Shown one piece after another: positions 16,672-25,759 of a stretch of DNA of 64,000 nt; positions within the stretch are counted from its first letter, which is position 1; each line of letters opens with the position of its first letter. Location: the NCBI RefSeq assembly GCF_016908325.1, contig NZ_JAFBDR010000005.1, forward strand, positions 124,001-188,000, written 5' to 3'. Source of the stretch: Aquibacillus albus (lineage in GTDB: Bacteria > Bacillota > Bacilli > Bacillales > Amphibacillaceae). Below the pieces are notes generated by a model, which searched no databases, was not told where the DNA came from, and was given only the letters and a program-made list of their open reading frames with translations. A program made the position numbers and the translations under genes.

Positions 16672-18354
16672 TTATTTTTTAAAATGATAAACAATTGACT
16701 CATAAGGACGTAAAGTTAATCCGTCCAGATTCGTTGATGAACCAGGATAATTGGATAACAATAAATCCTGTGAATAGCCCTCTAAATGAACAGAATTAGG
16801 TAGATAAAATGTTGTTCCGGTGCCATAAAAATTGTTAACAACGAGGATTTTTTCATCTTTCGTATTACGCATGTAGGCAAAAATTTGATCGTGATCAGGC
16901 ATTAGCAATTGATAATCCCCGTCTGTAATAATATCATACTTTTTCCTTATCCAGATAAGCTTTTTGTAATAATGGAAAATAGAATCTTCTTTCGACACAG
17001 CACTTTCAGCGTTAATCTTTTTATAATTTTTGGCAACTTTAATCCAAGGCTCTCCTGTTGTAAATCCAGCGTTCTCCTCTGCATTCCATTGGACTGGAGT
17101 TCTAGAATTGTCTCTAGATTTTTCTTTTAAAATAGTCAAAATCCCTTCCACAGACATGCCCTTTTCTTTCATGATTCGATACATATTTAATGACTCAACA
17201 TCTCTATATTCATCGATGGAATCAAATTTAGGATTCGTCATCCCAAACTCTTCACCTTGATAAATGTAAGGTGTGCCTTGCATGAGGTGAATCGTAGTTG
17301 CCAGCATTTTGGCAGATTCTTTATGGTATTCTTGGTCATCACCAAAACGTGAAACAACCCTTGGCTGATCATGGTTGCACCAAAACAAGGCATTCCATCC
17401 TCCACCTTCATGCATTTTTGATTGCCATGTTGATAGAATATCTTTTAATGCTAAAAAATCAAAATCAGCAGCTGTCCACTTCTCACCATTCGGATAATCT
17501 ACTTTTAAATGATGAAAATTGAATGTCATGTTTAACTCATTTCGATTAGGATTTGTATATTTAATACAGTTTTCAATCGTAGTCGAGGACATTTCTCCAA
17601 CCGTCATCATGTCATACTTAGAGAATACTTCTTGGTTCATTTCTTGAAAATATTCGTGAACCCGTGGACCATCTGTATAGAATTTTCGACCGTCACCAGG
17701 AGGGACAGAACCATCGTCATTCGGAAAGTGTTGATCCTTTGAAATTAAATTAATCACATCCAGCCGGAAACCATCCACACCTTTTTTAAGCCAATAATCC
17801 ATCATCTCATAAATTGCTTTTCGCACTTCTTCATTTTCCCAGTTTAGATCTGCTTGGGTAACATCAAACAAATGCAAATAATATTGTCCTGTTGTTTCAT
17901 CATATTTCCACGCTGATCCACCAAATTTTGATTGCCAATTTGTCGGCGGATTACTATCCTCTGCATCTTTCCAAATATAAAAATCACGATAAGGATTTTC
18001 TTTCGAGGCTTTTGACTTTTGAAACCACTCATGTTCTGTAGATGTATGGTTAACAACGATATCCATAATAATTTTTAAACCACGACTGTGTGATTCTTCT
18101 AAGAGTTGTTCAAAATCTTCCATCGATCCGTATTGCTCATATATATTATAATAATCACTGATGTCATAGCCGTTATCCTTTTGTGGTGAATCATAAATCG
18201 GTGTAAGCCACAGCACATCAACACCTAGTTCCTTTAAATAATCTAGCTTCTCAATAATGCCTTGTAAATCGCCAACCCCATTACCTGTCGTATCGTTAAA
18301 GCTTTTCGGATAAATCTGGTAGACAACAGCTTTTTTCCACCATGGTTGTGTCAT
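16672..18354 (-). CDS. treA: Trehalose-6-phosphate hydrolase, GH13
   Basis: The enzyme splits trehalose 6-phosphate made by the PTS into glucose and glucose 6-phosphate in the cytosol. At 560 residues it has the full GH13 set: DIVVNH near 98-103, DGFRLDVI with nucleophile Asp199, VGEMSS with acid/base Glu254, and WCNHDQPR with Asp329. The location between treP and treR supports trehalose-6-phosphate rather than isomaltose as substrate, though oligo-1,6-glucosidases are similar. There is no signal peptide. Confidence 0.92.
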   Translation of the reverse strand: MTQPWWKKAVVYQIYPKSFNDTTGNGVGDLQGIIEKLDYLKELGVDVLWLTPIYDSPQKDNGYDISDYYNIYEQYGSMEDFEQLLEESHSRGLKIIMDIVVNHTSTEHEWFQKSKASKENPYRDFYIWKDAEDSNPPTNWQSKFGGSAWKYDETTGQYYLHLFDVTQADLNWENEEVRKAIYEMMDYWLKKGVDGFRLDVINLISKDQHFPNDDGSVPPGDGRKFYTDGPRVHEYFQEMNQEVFSKYDMMTVGEMSSTTIENCIKYTNPNRNELNMTFNFHHLKVDYPNGEKWTAADFDFLALKDILSTWQSKMHEGGGWNALFWCNHDQPRVVSRFGDDQEYHKESAKMLATTIHLMQGTPYIYQGEEFGMTNPKFDSIDEYRDVESLNMYRIMKEKGMSVEGILTILKEKSRDNSRTPVQWNAEENAGFTTGEPWIKVAKNYKKINAESAVSKEDSIFHYYKKLIWIRKKYDIITDGDYQLLMPDHDQIFAYMRNTKDEKILVVNNFYGTGTTFYLPNSVHLEGYSQDLLLSNYPGSSTNLDGLTLRPYESIVYHFKK

Positions 18355-18398
18355 TTTTACGCACCTTCCTGTAAATAATTGTTAAAAATGGAATAGGA

Positions 18399-18436
18399 TG
18401 TTTCGGAAAAGAGAAGACACTCCTTCTATCGAAACA
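18399..18436 (-). other. Intercistronic hairpin between treP and treA
   Basis: TGTTTCG and CGAAACA enclose a second short stem, AGAAG with CTTCT. No T run follows on the minus strand, so it is probably a processing or mRNA-stability element rather than a terminator. Confidence 0.5.
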
Positions 18437-18459
18437 CCCCCTTCCAATAGTCATTCAGT

Positions 18460-19893
18460 TTATTTCCCTAACCGCTTGTAGGCGTTAACACCCATCTTCG
18501 TCTTGGAAAGGATTACTGTTAAGATGAATGGTACGACGATTGCAACTACCATCGCTACAGCGAAAATAATCATAAACTGTACTTGAATCGAAAGTATTCC
18601 TGGAATACCACCAACACCTATAGAGTTAGCCATTACGCCGCTTCCAACTGAAATTACTGCTGCAACTGCTGACCCAGCCATTCCAGCAAAAAATGGAAAT
18701 ACGTATTTCAAGTTAATACCAAACAATGCTGGTTCAGTAACCCCTAGATAACATGAGATTGCTGCTGGTACTGATACCTGTTGCTCTTTTTCATCTTTTC
18801 GATTCAAATAAATCATTGCAACTACGGCAGAACCTTGAGCAATATTTGACAAAGCAATCATTGGCCAAAGATTTGTTCCGCCAAATTCACTCATTAGCTG
18901 CAAATCAATCGCATTCGTCATGTGGTGTAAACCGGTAATAACGAGAGGAGCGTAAACAAAACCAAATACAGCAGCGAACAACCAACCAAACGCAGATGTA
19001 AGTCCTGTGTAGACAACATTAGAAATCCAAGATCCTATTGTCCATCCTATTGGCCCTAGAACAACATGCGCAATTAGTACTGCAGGAATAAGTGCAAAAA
19101 ACGGTACAAAAATCATAGAAACAACACTTGGGATAAATTTACGTAACCATATTTCTAAATACGCTAACACAAAACCTGCTAGGATTGCTGGAATCACTTG
19201 TGCTTGATAACCAATCATTTCAACAAGTGCAAATCCAAAATCCCAAACCGGAATATCTTCCGCTCCTGGTACTGCGTAAGCATTTAACAGCTGTGGGGAA
19301 ACAAGTGTGATACCTAAAACGATTCCAAGAATTTGTGTCGTACCCATCTTTCTGGAAATAGCCCAAGTAATCCCAACTGGTAAGAAATGAAAGATTGCTT
19401 CACCAATTAACCATAAGAAGGAATGAACACCAGCCCAGAATTGCGAAGCTTCTACAAGCGTTTGCGTTCTTCCATTTACCATATCAATTTGTCCGATAAC
19501 GTTCCGGAAACCTAAAATCAGACCACCAACAACTAATGCAGGAATTAAAGGTGTAAAAATATCTGCGAGATGTGAAATTAATCGCTGCAAAATATTCATG
19601 TTTTGTTTCGCAGCTTCTTTCGCATCATCTTTTGAGGTGTCACCTACACCTGCAATTTTAGCGAATTCATTGTAAAAAGAGGCAACTTCATTCCCAATAA
19701 TAACTTGAAATTGTCCTGCCTGCGTAAACGTACCTTTTACGATATCCATTTCATCAATTTTTGTGACATCCGCTTTTTCTGAGTCGTTTAGAACAAAGCG
19801 CATTCTGGTGGCACAATGTGTAACGACATTGATATTATCACTACCACCAACGAGCTCTAGCAGCTCTTTGGCCGAGCCTGTGTATTTACTCAT
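18460..19893 (-). CDS. treP: PTS trehalose-specific EIIBC permease
   Basis: This membrane permease phosphorylates trehalose as it enters the cell. The EIIB domain (residues 1-80) has the phosphorylated Cys27 in THCATRMRF. The EIIC domain with about 10 membrane segments follows from about residue 105 and includes GLHHMTNAIDLQ and GVTEPALFGINLK. There is no EIIA domain, so it must use an EIIA from another protein, as is known for TreP. It is the first gene of the operon, with an AGGAGGA site 6 bases before the ATG. Confidence 0.95.
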   Translation of the reverse strand: MSKYTGSAKELLELVGGSDNINVVTHCATRMRFVLNDSEKADVTKIDEMDIVKGTFTQAGQFQVIIGNEVASFYNEFAKIAGVGDTSKDDAKEAAKQNMNILQRLISHLADIFTPLIPALVVGGLILGFRNVIGQIDMVNGRTQTLVEASQFWAGVHSFLWLIGEAIFHFLPVGITWAISRKMGTTQILGIVLGITLVSPQLLNAYAVPGAEDIPVWDFGFALVEMIGYQAQVIPAILAGFVLAYLEIWLRKFIPSVVSMIFVPFFALIPAVLIAHVVLGPIGWTIGSWISNVVYTGLTSAFGWLFAAVFGFVYAPLVITGLHHMTNAIDLQLMSEFGGTNLWPMIALSNIAQGSAVVAMIYLNRKDEKEQQVSVPAAISCYLGVTEPALFGINLKYVFPFFAGMAGSAVAAVISVGSGVMANSIGVGGIPGILSIQVQFMIIFAVAMVVAIVVPFILTVILSKTKMGVNAYKRLGK

Positions 19894-19923
19894 CTTAAAT
19901 CCTCCTCATTTGTAACATCATGA

Positions 19924-20016
19924 TGATTGCGCTTTCTTGATTGTTCACATGCTGAAATTTGTATATACAAGTCAAGATTGCGTTCACATTATACCTTGTA
20001 TATACAAGTTCGTCAA
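19924..20016 (-). promoter_or_regulatory. tre promoter with two TreR operators and cre-like sites
   Basis: Read on the minus strand, -35 TTGACG (20011-20016) and -10 TATAAT (19988-19993) are 17 bases apart. The first operator TTGTATATACAA (19996-20007) fills the spacer; it is part of a 14-bp perfect palindrome. A second identical operator lies at 19959-19970, with centres 37 bases apart. These match the known TreR operator. Two cre-like sites, each with one mismatch in the core, lie at 19975-19988 and 19924-19937, downstream of the -10. Confidence 0.9.
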
Positions 20017-20114
20017 TCAGTTTATTTCTTTTATTTTTTTTCCATCTGTTAGAAATATGTATCGATCAATTAATCTTCACTTTACTGGGGAAATGCTTTC
20101 TCAACGTGCAAAAG

Positions 20115-20149
20115 AAAAAAGGCATTGGTTGTTAACCAATGCCTTTTTT
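20115..20149. terminator. Terminator of arabinofuranosidase operon
   Basis: A 16-bp perfect stem, AAAAAAGGCATTGGTT and its complement, with a 3-base loop stands beyond the stop of the second GH51 gene. Confidence 0.9.
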
Positions 20150-20160
20150 CGCATAAAACA

Positions 20161-21693
20161 TTATTTAATTGTTAACACAAGTACAGACTTTGCTGGAACC
20201 TGAAGGCTTAAAGTATTCTCACTTACTTTTACATCATGAAATCCTTCTGGTTTAACATTATTTGGATGCTCGAACGTATTGTGTTCATTCATATATTCAG
20301 CGGTTAGTATTCTTCCTGAAATTTGCGATTTATCCGTGATTCCATCTAATTCACATGTAACCTTCTCTGATTGATTTGGGTCAATATTACAAATTGAAAT
20401 GTGAATTGTACCTGATTGGTCCTGAGAAGCCGAAGCATTAATTTTTGGTAAGGTGTCCTCACCATAAACATAATCAGGTGTTCCAACATTAATTGGAAGC
20501 AACGTTGCATCCTGATGGACCTTGAACATATCAAATACATGGTACGAAGGTGTGAGAATCATTTTTTCTCCTTCTGTCAAAATCATTGCCTGCAGCACAT
20601 TGATCACTTGAGCAATATTCGCCATATGCACTCGATCACAATGGTTATTGAAAATATTCAAGTTGATTCCTGCAATCAGCGCATCACGCAACGTATTTTG
20701 TTGGTACAAAAATCCAGGGTTCGTACCAGGCTCCACACTAAACCACGTTCCCCACTCATCAATAATCAATCCAACCGTCTTGGCTGGGTCATATTTATCC
20801 ATAATGGCAGCATGATTTTCGATGATTTCTTCGATTTTCATCGTTCTTCTCATGTAATCAAACCATAATTCCTCATCAAACGCTGTCGCTGATCCATAAT
20901 TAGTACGATTACGTGTATAATAATGAAGGCTTATTCCATTCATTTCAGGTCGATGATAATCCCAAATGTTTTCAATAACTGCGTCTTGCACTGGCTCCGT
21001 CCGATCCATACCTTCTCGCATCATTACTTCCATCCAATGATAGTCAGCTTCTTGCGGACCACATGCTATTTTGTAGATTTCGTTACCTGAAAGATCTTTT
21101 ACATAGGTTTGGTAGTTGCGGTATTTATCGGCATAATGCTCTACACGCATCTTACCACCACATCCCCAGTTTTCATTACCAATCCCAAAATATTTCAATT
21201 TCCACGGCTTGTCCCGCCCATTTTTCTTACGCAGTTTAGCCATTGGAGATACGCCATCAAATGTCAAATATTCGACCCATTCCTGCATCTCTTGTACCGT
21301 ACCACTACCGACGTTTCCACAAATATACGGTTCAGTCTCCAGCTGCTCACATAAATCCATGAATTCATGCGTACCAAAATGGTTATTTTCTGTGACCTTT
21401 CCCCAATTCGTATTAACGATTTCGGGTCTATCTTCACGTGGACCAATCCCATCCTTCCAGTGATATTCGTCTGCAAAACAACCACCTGGCCAACGTAAGT
21501 TCGGAATGTTAATATGTCGAAGTGCTTCAACTACATCGTTGCGAATACCACGTGTATTTGGGATAGGAGAATCTTCGCCAACCCAAATTCCTTCATAGAC
21601 ACATCTACCAAGATGCTCAGCAAAATGTCCATAAATATGCCTGCTAATTTGATGTTTTGCTGCTTGTTTATTAATATTTAGAATCGATGTCAT
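20161..21693 (-). CDS. Alpha-L-arabinofuranosidase, GH51 (AbfA-like)
   Basis: The enzyme releases terminal arabinofuranose from arabinoxylan or arabinan oligosaccharides. There is no signal peptide, so it acts in the cytosol on imported oligomers. The acid/base Glu174 lies in IGNENWG and the nucleophile Glu313 in [23 protein letters not shown] and the C-terminal beta sandwich are typical. Length is 510 residues from the ATG at 21693, which has GAGGAGAG upstream. It is the second gene of a two-gene unit, 65 bases after the paralogue. Confidence 0.92.
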   Translation of the reverse strand: MTSILNINKQAAKHQISRHIYGHFAEHLGRCVYEGIWVGEDSPIPNTRGIRNDVVEALRHINIPNLRWPGGCFADEYHWKDGIGPREDRPEIVNTNWGKVTENNHFGTHEFMDLCEQLETEPYICGNVGSGTVQEMQEWVEYLTFDGVSPMAKLRKKNGRDKPWKLKYFGIGNENWGCGGKMRVEHYADKYRNYQTYVKDLSGNEIYKIACGPQEADYHWMEVMMREGMDRTEPVQDAVIENIWDYHRPEMNGISLHYYTRNRTNYGSATAFDEELWFDYMRRTMKIEEIIENHAAIMDKYDPAKTVGLIIDEWGTWFSVEPGTNPGFLYQQNTLRDALIAGINLNIFNNHCDRVHMANIAQVINVLQAMILTEGEKMILTPSYHVFDMFKVHQDATLLPINVGTPDYVYGEDTLPKINASASQDQSGTIHISICNIDPNQSEKVTCELDGITDKSQISGRILTAEYMNEHNTFEHPNNVKPEGFHDVKVSENTLSLQVPAKSVLVLTIK

Positions 21694-21758
21694 CACAGTC
21701 TCTCCTCTATTAAATAATTCAAGTTCTATCACGTTTATTTACGAATCCGCTTCCATTA

Positions 21759-23255
21759 TTAGTGAAATACAAGAACATGAACAGAATGTGGCGGGAGATT
21801 AATCGTAAAAGGATCACTCTCAGGTACTATAAATTCAGTTTCATTGATTTTAATCTTATCTGGGTTATCCACATCATTAAAATCATCTTTCGAATCAGAC
21901 TGAAGACTATACACCTTTACATTTTCAAACCGATCCAATTCCTTCATGTTCATACTAATTTCTTTCGATTGATCTGGATGTCTATTAACAACCGAAACAC
22001 TTATTTTACTACTATTTTCATGAGAGGTTGCCACAATATCTAAGCTAGGAACTTCGACTACACCTTCTTTAGCTTCTACTTGAAACGAATCTCCGTTGCT
22101 TGTCCAAGTATCAATCACTTGATCCCCCATGTATTTCGTGAACATTTCAAATATGAAATACGTTGACCTCAATACGATACCATCTGAATGTGTGAAAATT
22201 GCCCCTCTTGTATTTACTGTAGGAGAAAAGTTAGCCATCCCAACTACATCACAGTGCTTTAAACATTGATTTAAAAAACAAGCAGTAAATACAGCATCTG
22301 CCATCGTGTAACTGGCATTCAAATCATTTTTATCTCTTGGGGTTAGAAAGTCTTCCGTAACCGAATCAACATGTGGATGATGCCACCCTCTCAGATTCCA
22401 TTCATCAAAAGCAATCTTAATTTTCCCTAAATAACCCAATGAACCAAGGATATACTTCGTTTTTAATATTTGCGGTTCAATTTTCAAGGTATAAGTCATA
22501 CACGTTTCATAATCGGACAAATCATTAACTTCATTTAATGTATCCCAGTAGCCATGTATCGAAATCCAATCCAAATACTTTCCAGCTTCTCTTAACAAGT
22601 TGATGTTCCAATCTAAATCTGAAATGCTGGCTGCAAATAGTTCTATGCTAGGATCAACTCGCTTCATCATTTTTGCAGACTCTCGAACGAAACGGCCCCA
22701 CTCTTCGATATCCTTTGCACCCATTTCCCAGTGACCATAGTTTTCATTTCCTATACTCCAATACTTAACATGGTGTGGATCTATGTAGCCATTTTCTACA
22801 CGGAGCTTTGCCCATTTCCCTTGATCCTTTAAATTACAATATTCTACCCAGTCACTCATATCCTCGGAGCTACCTGTACCAGCATTCGTACAAATGTATG
22901 GCTCCGCACCTACTTTTCTAGTAAAAGAAATAAATTCGTCTGTCCCAAATTGATTACTTTCCTCAACACGCCATGCTTTGTCAAAGAATGGCATGCGAGT
23001 CTGTCCTACACCATCCTTCCAAGGATAATTAGAGACAAAACACCCACCAGGCCAACGGATCGTTGGAACGTCAATATTTTTCAATGCTTCTATGACATCC
23101 GTACGAAATCCTTCCTTATCTGACAATGGATTACCAGGATCATAGATTCCACCATAAATTTGTCGGTGAAAATGCTCAATAAAATGCCCATAAATCATCT
23201 TGTCTCTTTTTCCTAAAACTCGATTGGGATTTACTTCAATATATGCTTTATTCAC
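21759..23255 (-). CDS. Alpha-L-arabinofuranosidase-like, GH51 (divergent paralogue)
   Basis: This second GH51 enzyme has acid/base Glu171 in IGNENYGHWE and nucleophile Glu285 in FDEWNLRGW, with VPTIRWPGGCF upstream. It is clearly divergent from its neighbour, which suggests another linkage or substrate, for instance arabinan as against arabinoxylan oligomers. Length is 498 residues from the GTG at 23255, which follows AAAGGAG. There is no signal peptide. No AraR-type operator is visible upstream. Confidence 0.88.
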   Translation of the reverse strand: MNKAYIEVNPNRVLGKRDKMIYGHFIEHFHRQIYGGIYDPGNPLSDKEGFRTDVIEALKNIDVPTIRWPGGCFVSNYPWKDGVGQTRMPFFDKAWRVEESNQFGTDEFISFTRKVGAEPYICTNAGTGSSEDMSDWVEYCNLKDQGKWAKLRVENGYIDPHHVKYWSIGNENYGHWEMGAKDIEEWGRFVRESAKMMKRVDPSIELFAASISDLDWNINLLREAGKYLDWISIHGYWDTLNEVNDLSDYETCMTYTLKIEPQILKTKYILGSLGYLGKIKIAFDEWNLRGWHHPHVDSVTEDFLTPRDKNDLNASYTMADAVFTACFLNQCLKHCDVVGMANFSPTVNTRGAIFTHSDGIVLRSTYFIFEMFTKYMGDQVIDTWTSNGDSFQVEAKEGVVEVPSLDIVATSHENSSKISVSVVNRHPDQSKEISMNMKELDRFENVKVYSLQSDSKDDFNDVDNPDKIKINETEFIVPESDPFTINLPPHSVHVLVFH

Positions 23256-23317
23256 TTTTATCTCTCCTTTAATGAAGCAGAATGTTCTTGTCATCGAAGT
23301 AAAACAAGGTTGTCCGT

Positions 23318-23362
23318 TAAAAGCACAGGGGCAGCCTCTAAGAGACGTCCCCGTTAGCTTTT
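23318..23362 (-). terminator. Terminator after TSUP gene
   Basis: On the minus strand AAAAGC, then GGGGACGTCTC, pairs with GAGGCTGCCCC, then GCTTTT, with a small internal mismatch. It follows the permease gene by about 13 bases. A related stem occurs at 30714. Confidence 0.7.
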
Positions 23363-23375
23363 AATAATCGATCTT

Positions 23376-24131
23376 TTAAACAAAGAGAAGTCGTAACGCT
23401 CCAATCGCTGCAAAACCTAAGATGAGCATTTGAAATGTTTTTTGTGGGATAAGGGTTAATACCTTCACACCTATAAATGCACCAATAATGATTGTTGGAG
23501 CTAACCATAGATTAAAAGTAATAGAATCAAAGGTAATTAAGCCAAGATTGATATAAAACGGAATTTTAATAACATTAACGAATAAGAAAAACCATGCACC
23601 AGTACCTACGAAATCCTTTTTCGGTAAGCCTTTAACGAGTAAGTAAATTGCCATGACACCACCAGCAGCATTACCAATCATTGTTGTGAAACCAGCCAAA
23701 ATCCCCATTAGTAATGTAAACCAACGTGAAGTAGGCAGCATCTGATTAAAACGTACCCCTAAACGCTCCCTACTTACATGTAATATAATCAACGCAAGTA
23801 CTAACGATCCTATCATTGGCTTGAGCTGATTATCGTTGACTTGATCCAACACAAAGTATCCAATCATAATCCCTGCTATCACCCAAGGCATCAAAGAAAA
23901 AAGATACTTCCAAACAACATTGCGACGATAATAGATAACAGCAAAAATATCACCGACAATTAACATCGGGAGTAAAATTCCAACGGACTCCTTAGCAGGA
24001 AAAATATACATTAAAATTGTAACAACTAAAATACCAAGGCTGGACACACCTGTTTTGGTAAAGCCGATAAAAATAGCACTGACTAATACAATGAGCCATT
24101 CCAGTATAGATAGGTCAAAAATAGTGACCAC
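23376..24131 (-). CDS. TSUP-family permease (TauE/SafE-like)
   Basis: The product is a 251-residue membrane protein with about eight helices, in the sulfite exporter TauE/SafE family. The motif IGFTKTGVSSLG near residue 22 and the second-half GFTTMIGNAAGGVMAIYL near 150 are the family repeats. Members move sulfite, sulfonates or other organic anions; specificity is unknown. It follows the SDR gene by 29 bases and is likely cotranscribed. The start is uncertain: the GTG used has no well-spaced ribosome site. Confidence 0.75.
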   Translation of the reverse strand: MVTIFDLSILEWLIVLVSAIFIGFTKTGVSSLGILVVTILMYIFPAKESVGILLPMLIVGDIFAVIYYRRNVVWKYLFSLMPWVIAGIMIGYFVLDQVNDNQLKPMIGSLVLALIILHVSRERLGVRFNQMLPTSRWFTLLMGILAGFTTMIGNAAGGVMAIYLLVKGLPKKDFVGTGAWFFLFVNVIKIPFYINLGLITFDSITFNLWLAPTIIIGAFIGVKVLTLIPQKTFQMLILGFAAIGALRLLFV

Positions 24132-24160
24132 CTCACAATCTTTTTCTTCCTATTCAATCA

Positions 24161-24979
24161 TTACTTCTTCAAACGCAGCTTTAATAAATCGGCTGAAGAG
24201 TTATCATCATCCAGTTGTTTTTTAAGTTCATCTGCATCGTCATATACAGAAACCACTCGACCAGAAAATTCATCCAGTTCACCAGAAGCTAAATGAAAAG
24301 CCCATTGAGGTGCTTGATATGGAGCAACATCAATGTTCTGTTCAAATAAATTCTCAATTCCACTTAAGTATGTTTGACCCACTTCAGTTTCCCTTTGATA
24401 ACGGGTCATGTCTGTATCATTTAGTCCTGGATCAAGAGCGAAAGCCTTCACCGGTGACCCTTCTAACTCAGCATCCAAGTTTTCTGTAAATCTAGCAATT
24501 GCCGTCTTGGATGTGCCATAACCATTTCCATACTTAAATGTATCAATGGTTCCTCCGCCTACTAGATTAATGATTCTACCAAACTTTTGCTCTAGCATAA
24601 TAGGAACAATTGACTGCACACAGTGGAAGGTCCCAAATAAATTCGTTTTTACATCGTTCAACCAGTCCTCGACCTTTACTTCCCAAGTAGGACCAATTGC
24701 CATAAAAGCACCAGCATTATTTATCCAGACATCAATACGGCCAAAAGCTGTTCTAACTTGTTCAATAACCTGGGAAATTTCACTTGGTTTCGTTACATCC
24801 ATCACCCATGCTTTACTATCCGAAGAATTTTGCTGAAGTTCTCTCTCTAATGCTTCTAGTTTCTCTTTGCTTCTTCCCGTAGCGATAACGGCATAACCAT
24901 TTTCTGCAAAAAATAAAGCAGCATTCCTTCCAATTCCTCTGCTTGCACCTGTAATAACAACTACTTTTTGTTCTGTCAT
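24161..24979 (-). CDS. Short-chain dehydrogenase/reductase
   Basis: This is a classical SDR of 272 residues. TGASRGIG (residues 11-18) is the cofactor site, NNAG is near 89, and the catalytic pair is in YGTSK near 154. It is NAD(P)-dependent, with unknown substrate. The TSUP permease gene follows in the same direction, which may link both to one organic acid or sulfonate, but this is a guess. Confidence 0.82.
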   Translation of the reverse strand: MTEQKVVVITGASRGIGRNAALFFAENGYAVIATGRSKEKLEALERELQQNSSDSKAWVMDVTKPSEISQVIEQVRTAFGRIDVWINNAGAFMAIGPTWEVKVEDWLNDVKTNLFGTFHCVQSIVPIMLEQKFGRIINLVGGGTIDTFKYGNGYGTSKTAIARFTENLDAELEGSPVKAFALDPGLNDTDMTRYQRETEVGQTYLSGIENLFEQNIDVAPYQAPQWAFHLASGELDEFSGRVVSVYDDADELKKQLDDDNSSADLLKLRLKK

Positions 24980-25212
24980 ACGATTCCGCCTCCAATCTAC
25001 TTTTGATTATGTAACCGATATCAATATTATAAAGCATAGAACAAGTTGCTGAAATAATTAAGTCTTGGAACTTACCGGTATAATATATGTCATTTGGAAA
25101 TTGTCCTATGTTAAAGGCAATTGATTTATACAACTTTTATCTGTTTATGTGCACCGCCACGGTATTACGCTCAACTTTATTCAGAGATTAGACGCACTGT
25201 TTAACGACTTAC

Positions 25213-25611
25213 TTATCCCTCGTAAATATATTCTTGCAACTTTTTTCTAACATCCTCTGGAATTCTGATAGACTGCTGGCTTTTAAAATCAAAATGGACC
25301 ATTACTGCTTTTCCAAGTGCAATAAGTCCTCGATCATTTTCGATACGGTGGATAAGTTCAAAGCTGCTGTTTCCAATTTTATTTACCTGTGTTTTGGTAA
25401 TTAGTGTTTCATCAAAATATGCTTGCTGTTTATAGTCACAAGCAGTAGATGCAACAATATAAGACCAATCGGCTATATCCATTGAAACACCTAACTTTCG
25501 TAAAAAGTCGATCCGAGCTTCTTCTAAATAAATATAGAAGCTTATATTACTTACATGCCCTAACCCATCTGTTTCATAGAATCTTACTGTATTTTCTGTT
25601 TCGTGTATCAT
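25213..25611 (-). CDS. Acyl-CoA thioesterase, hotdog fold (YbgC/4HBT type)
   Basis: The 132-residue product has RFYETDGLGHVSNISFYIYL near residues 10-29, the active-site motif of 4-hydroxybenzoyl-CoA thioesterase-like enzymes with the conserved Asp and His. It is cytosolic and probably a tetramer, cleaving acyl-CoA of unknown chain. It is a single gene, and the upstream space holds a divergent MFS gene. Confidence 0.78.
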   Translation of the reverse strand: MIHETENTVRFYETDGLGHVSNISFYIYLEEARIDFLRKLGVSMDIADWSYIVASTACDYKQQAYFDETLITKTQVNKIGNSSFELIHRIENDRGLIALGKAVMVHFDFKSQQSIRIPEDVRKKLQEYIYEG

Positions 25612-25759
25612 CTTTTCTCCCCCTATTTTACTTGTCCTTATATATATTCCGAACTAACTTTCCTTTTTCCTTCTTACATCTTATATTTTAATTAGTTGAA
25701 ATTTTTTCTCATTACTATACATTGGTAATTAGAGACTTTTTTGAAAGAAGGCATTCATT

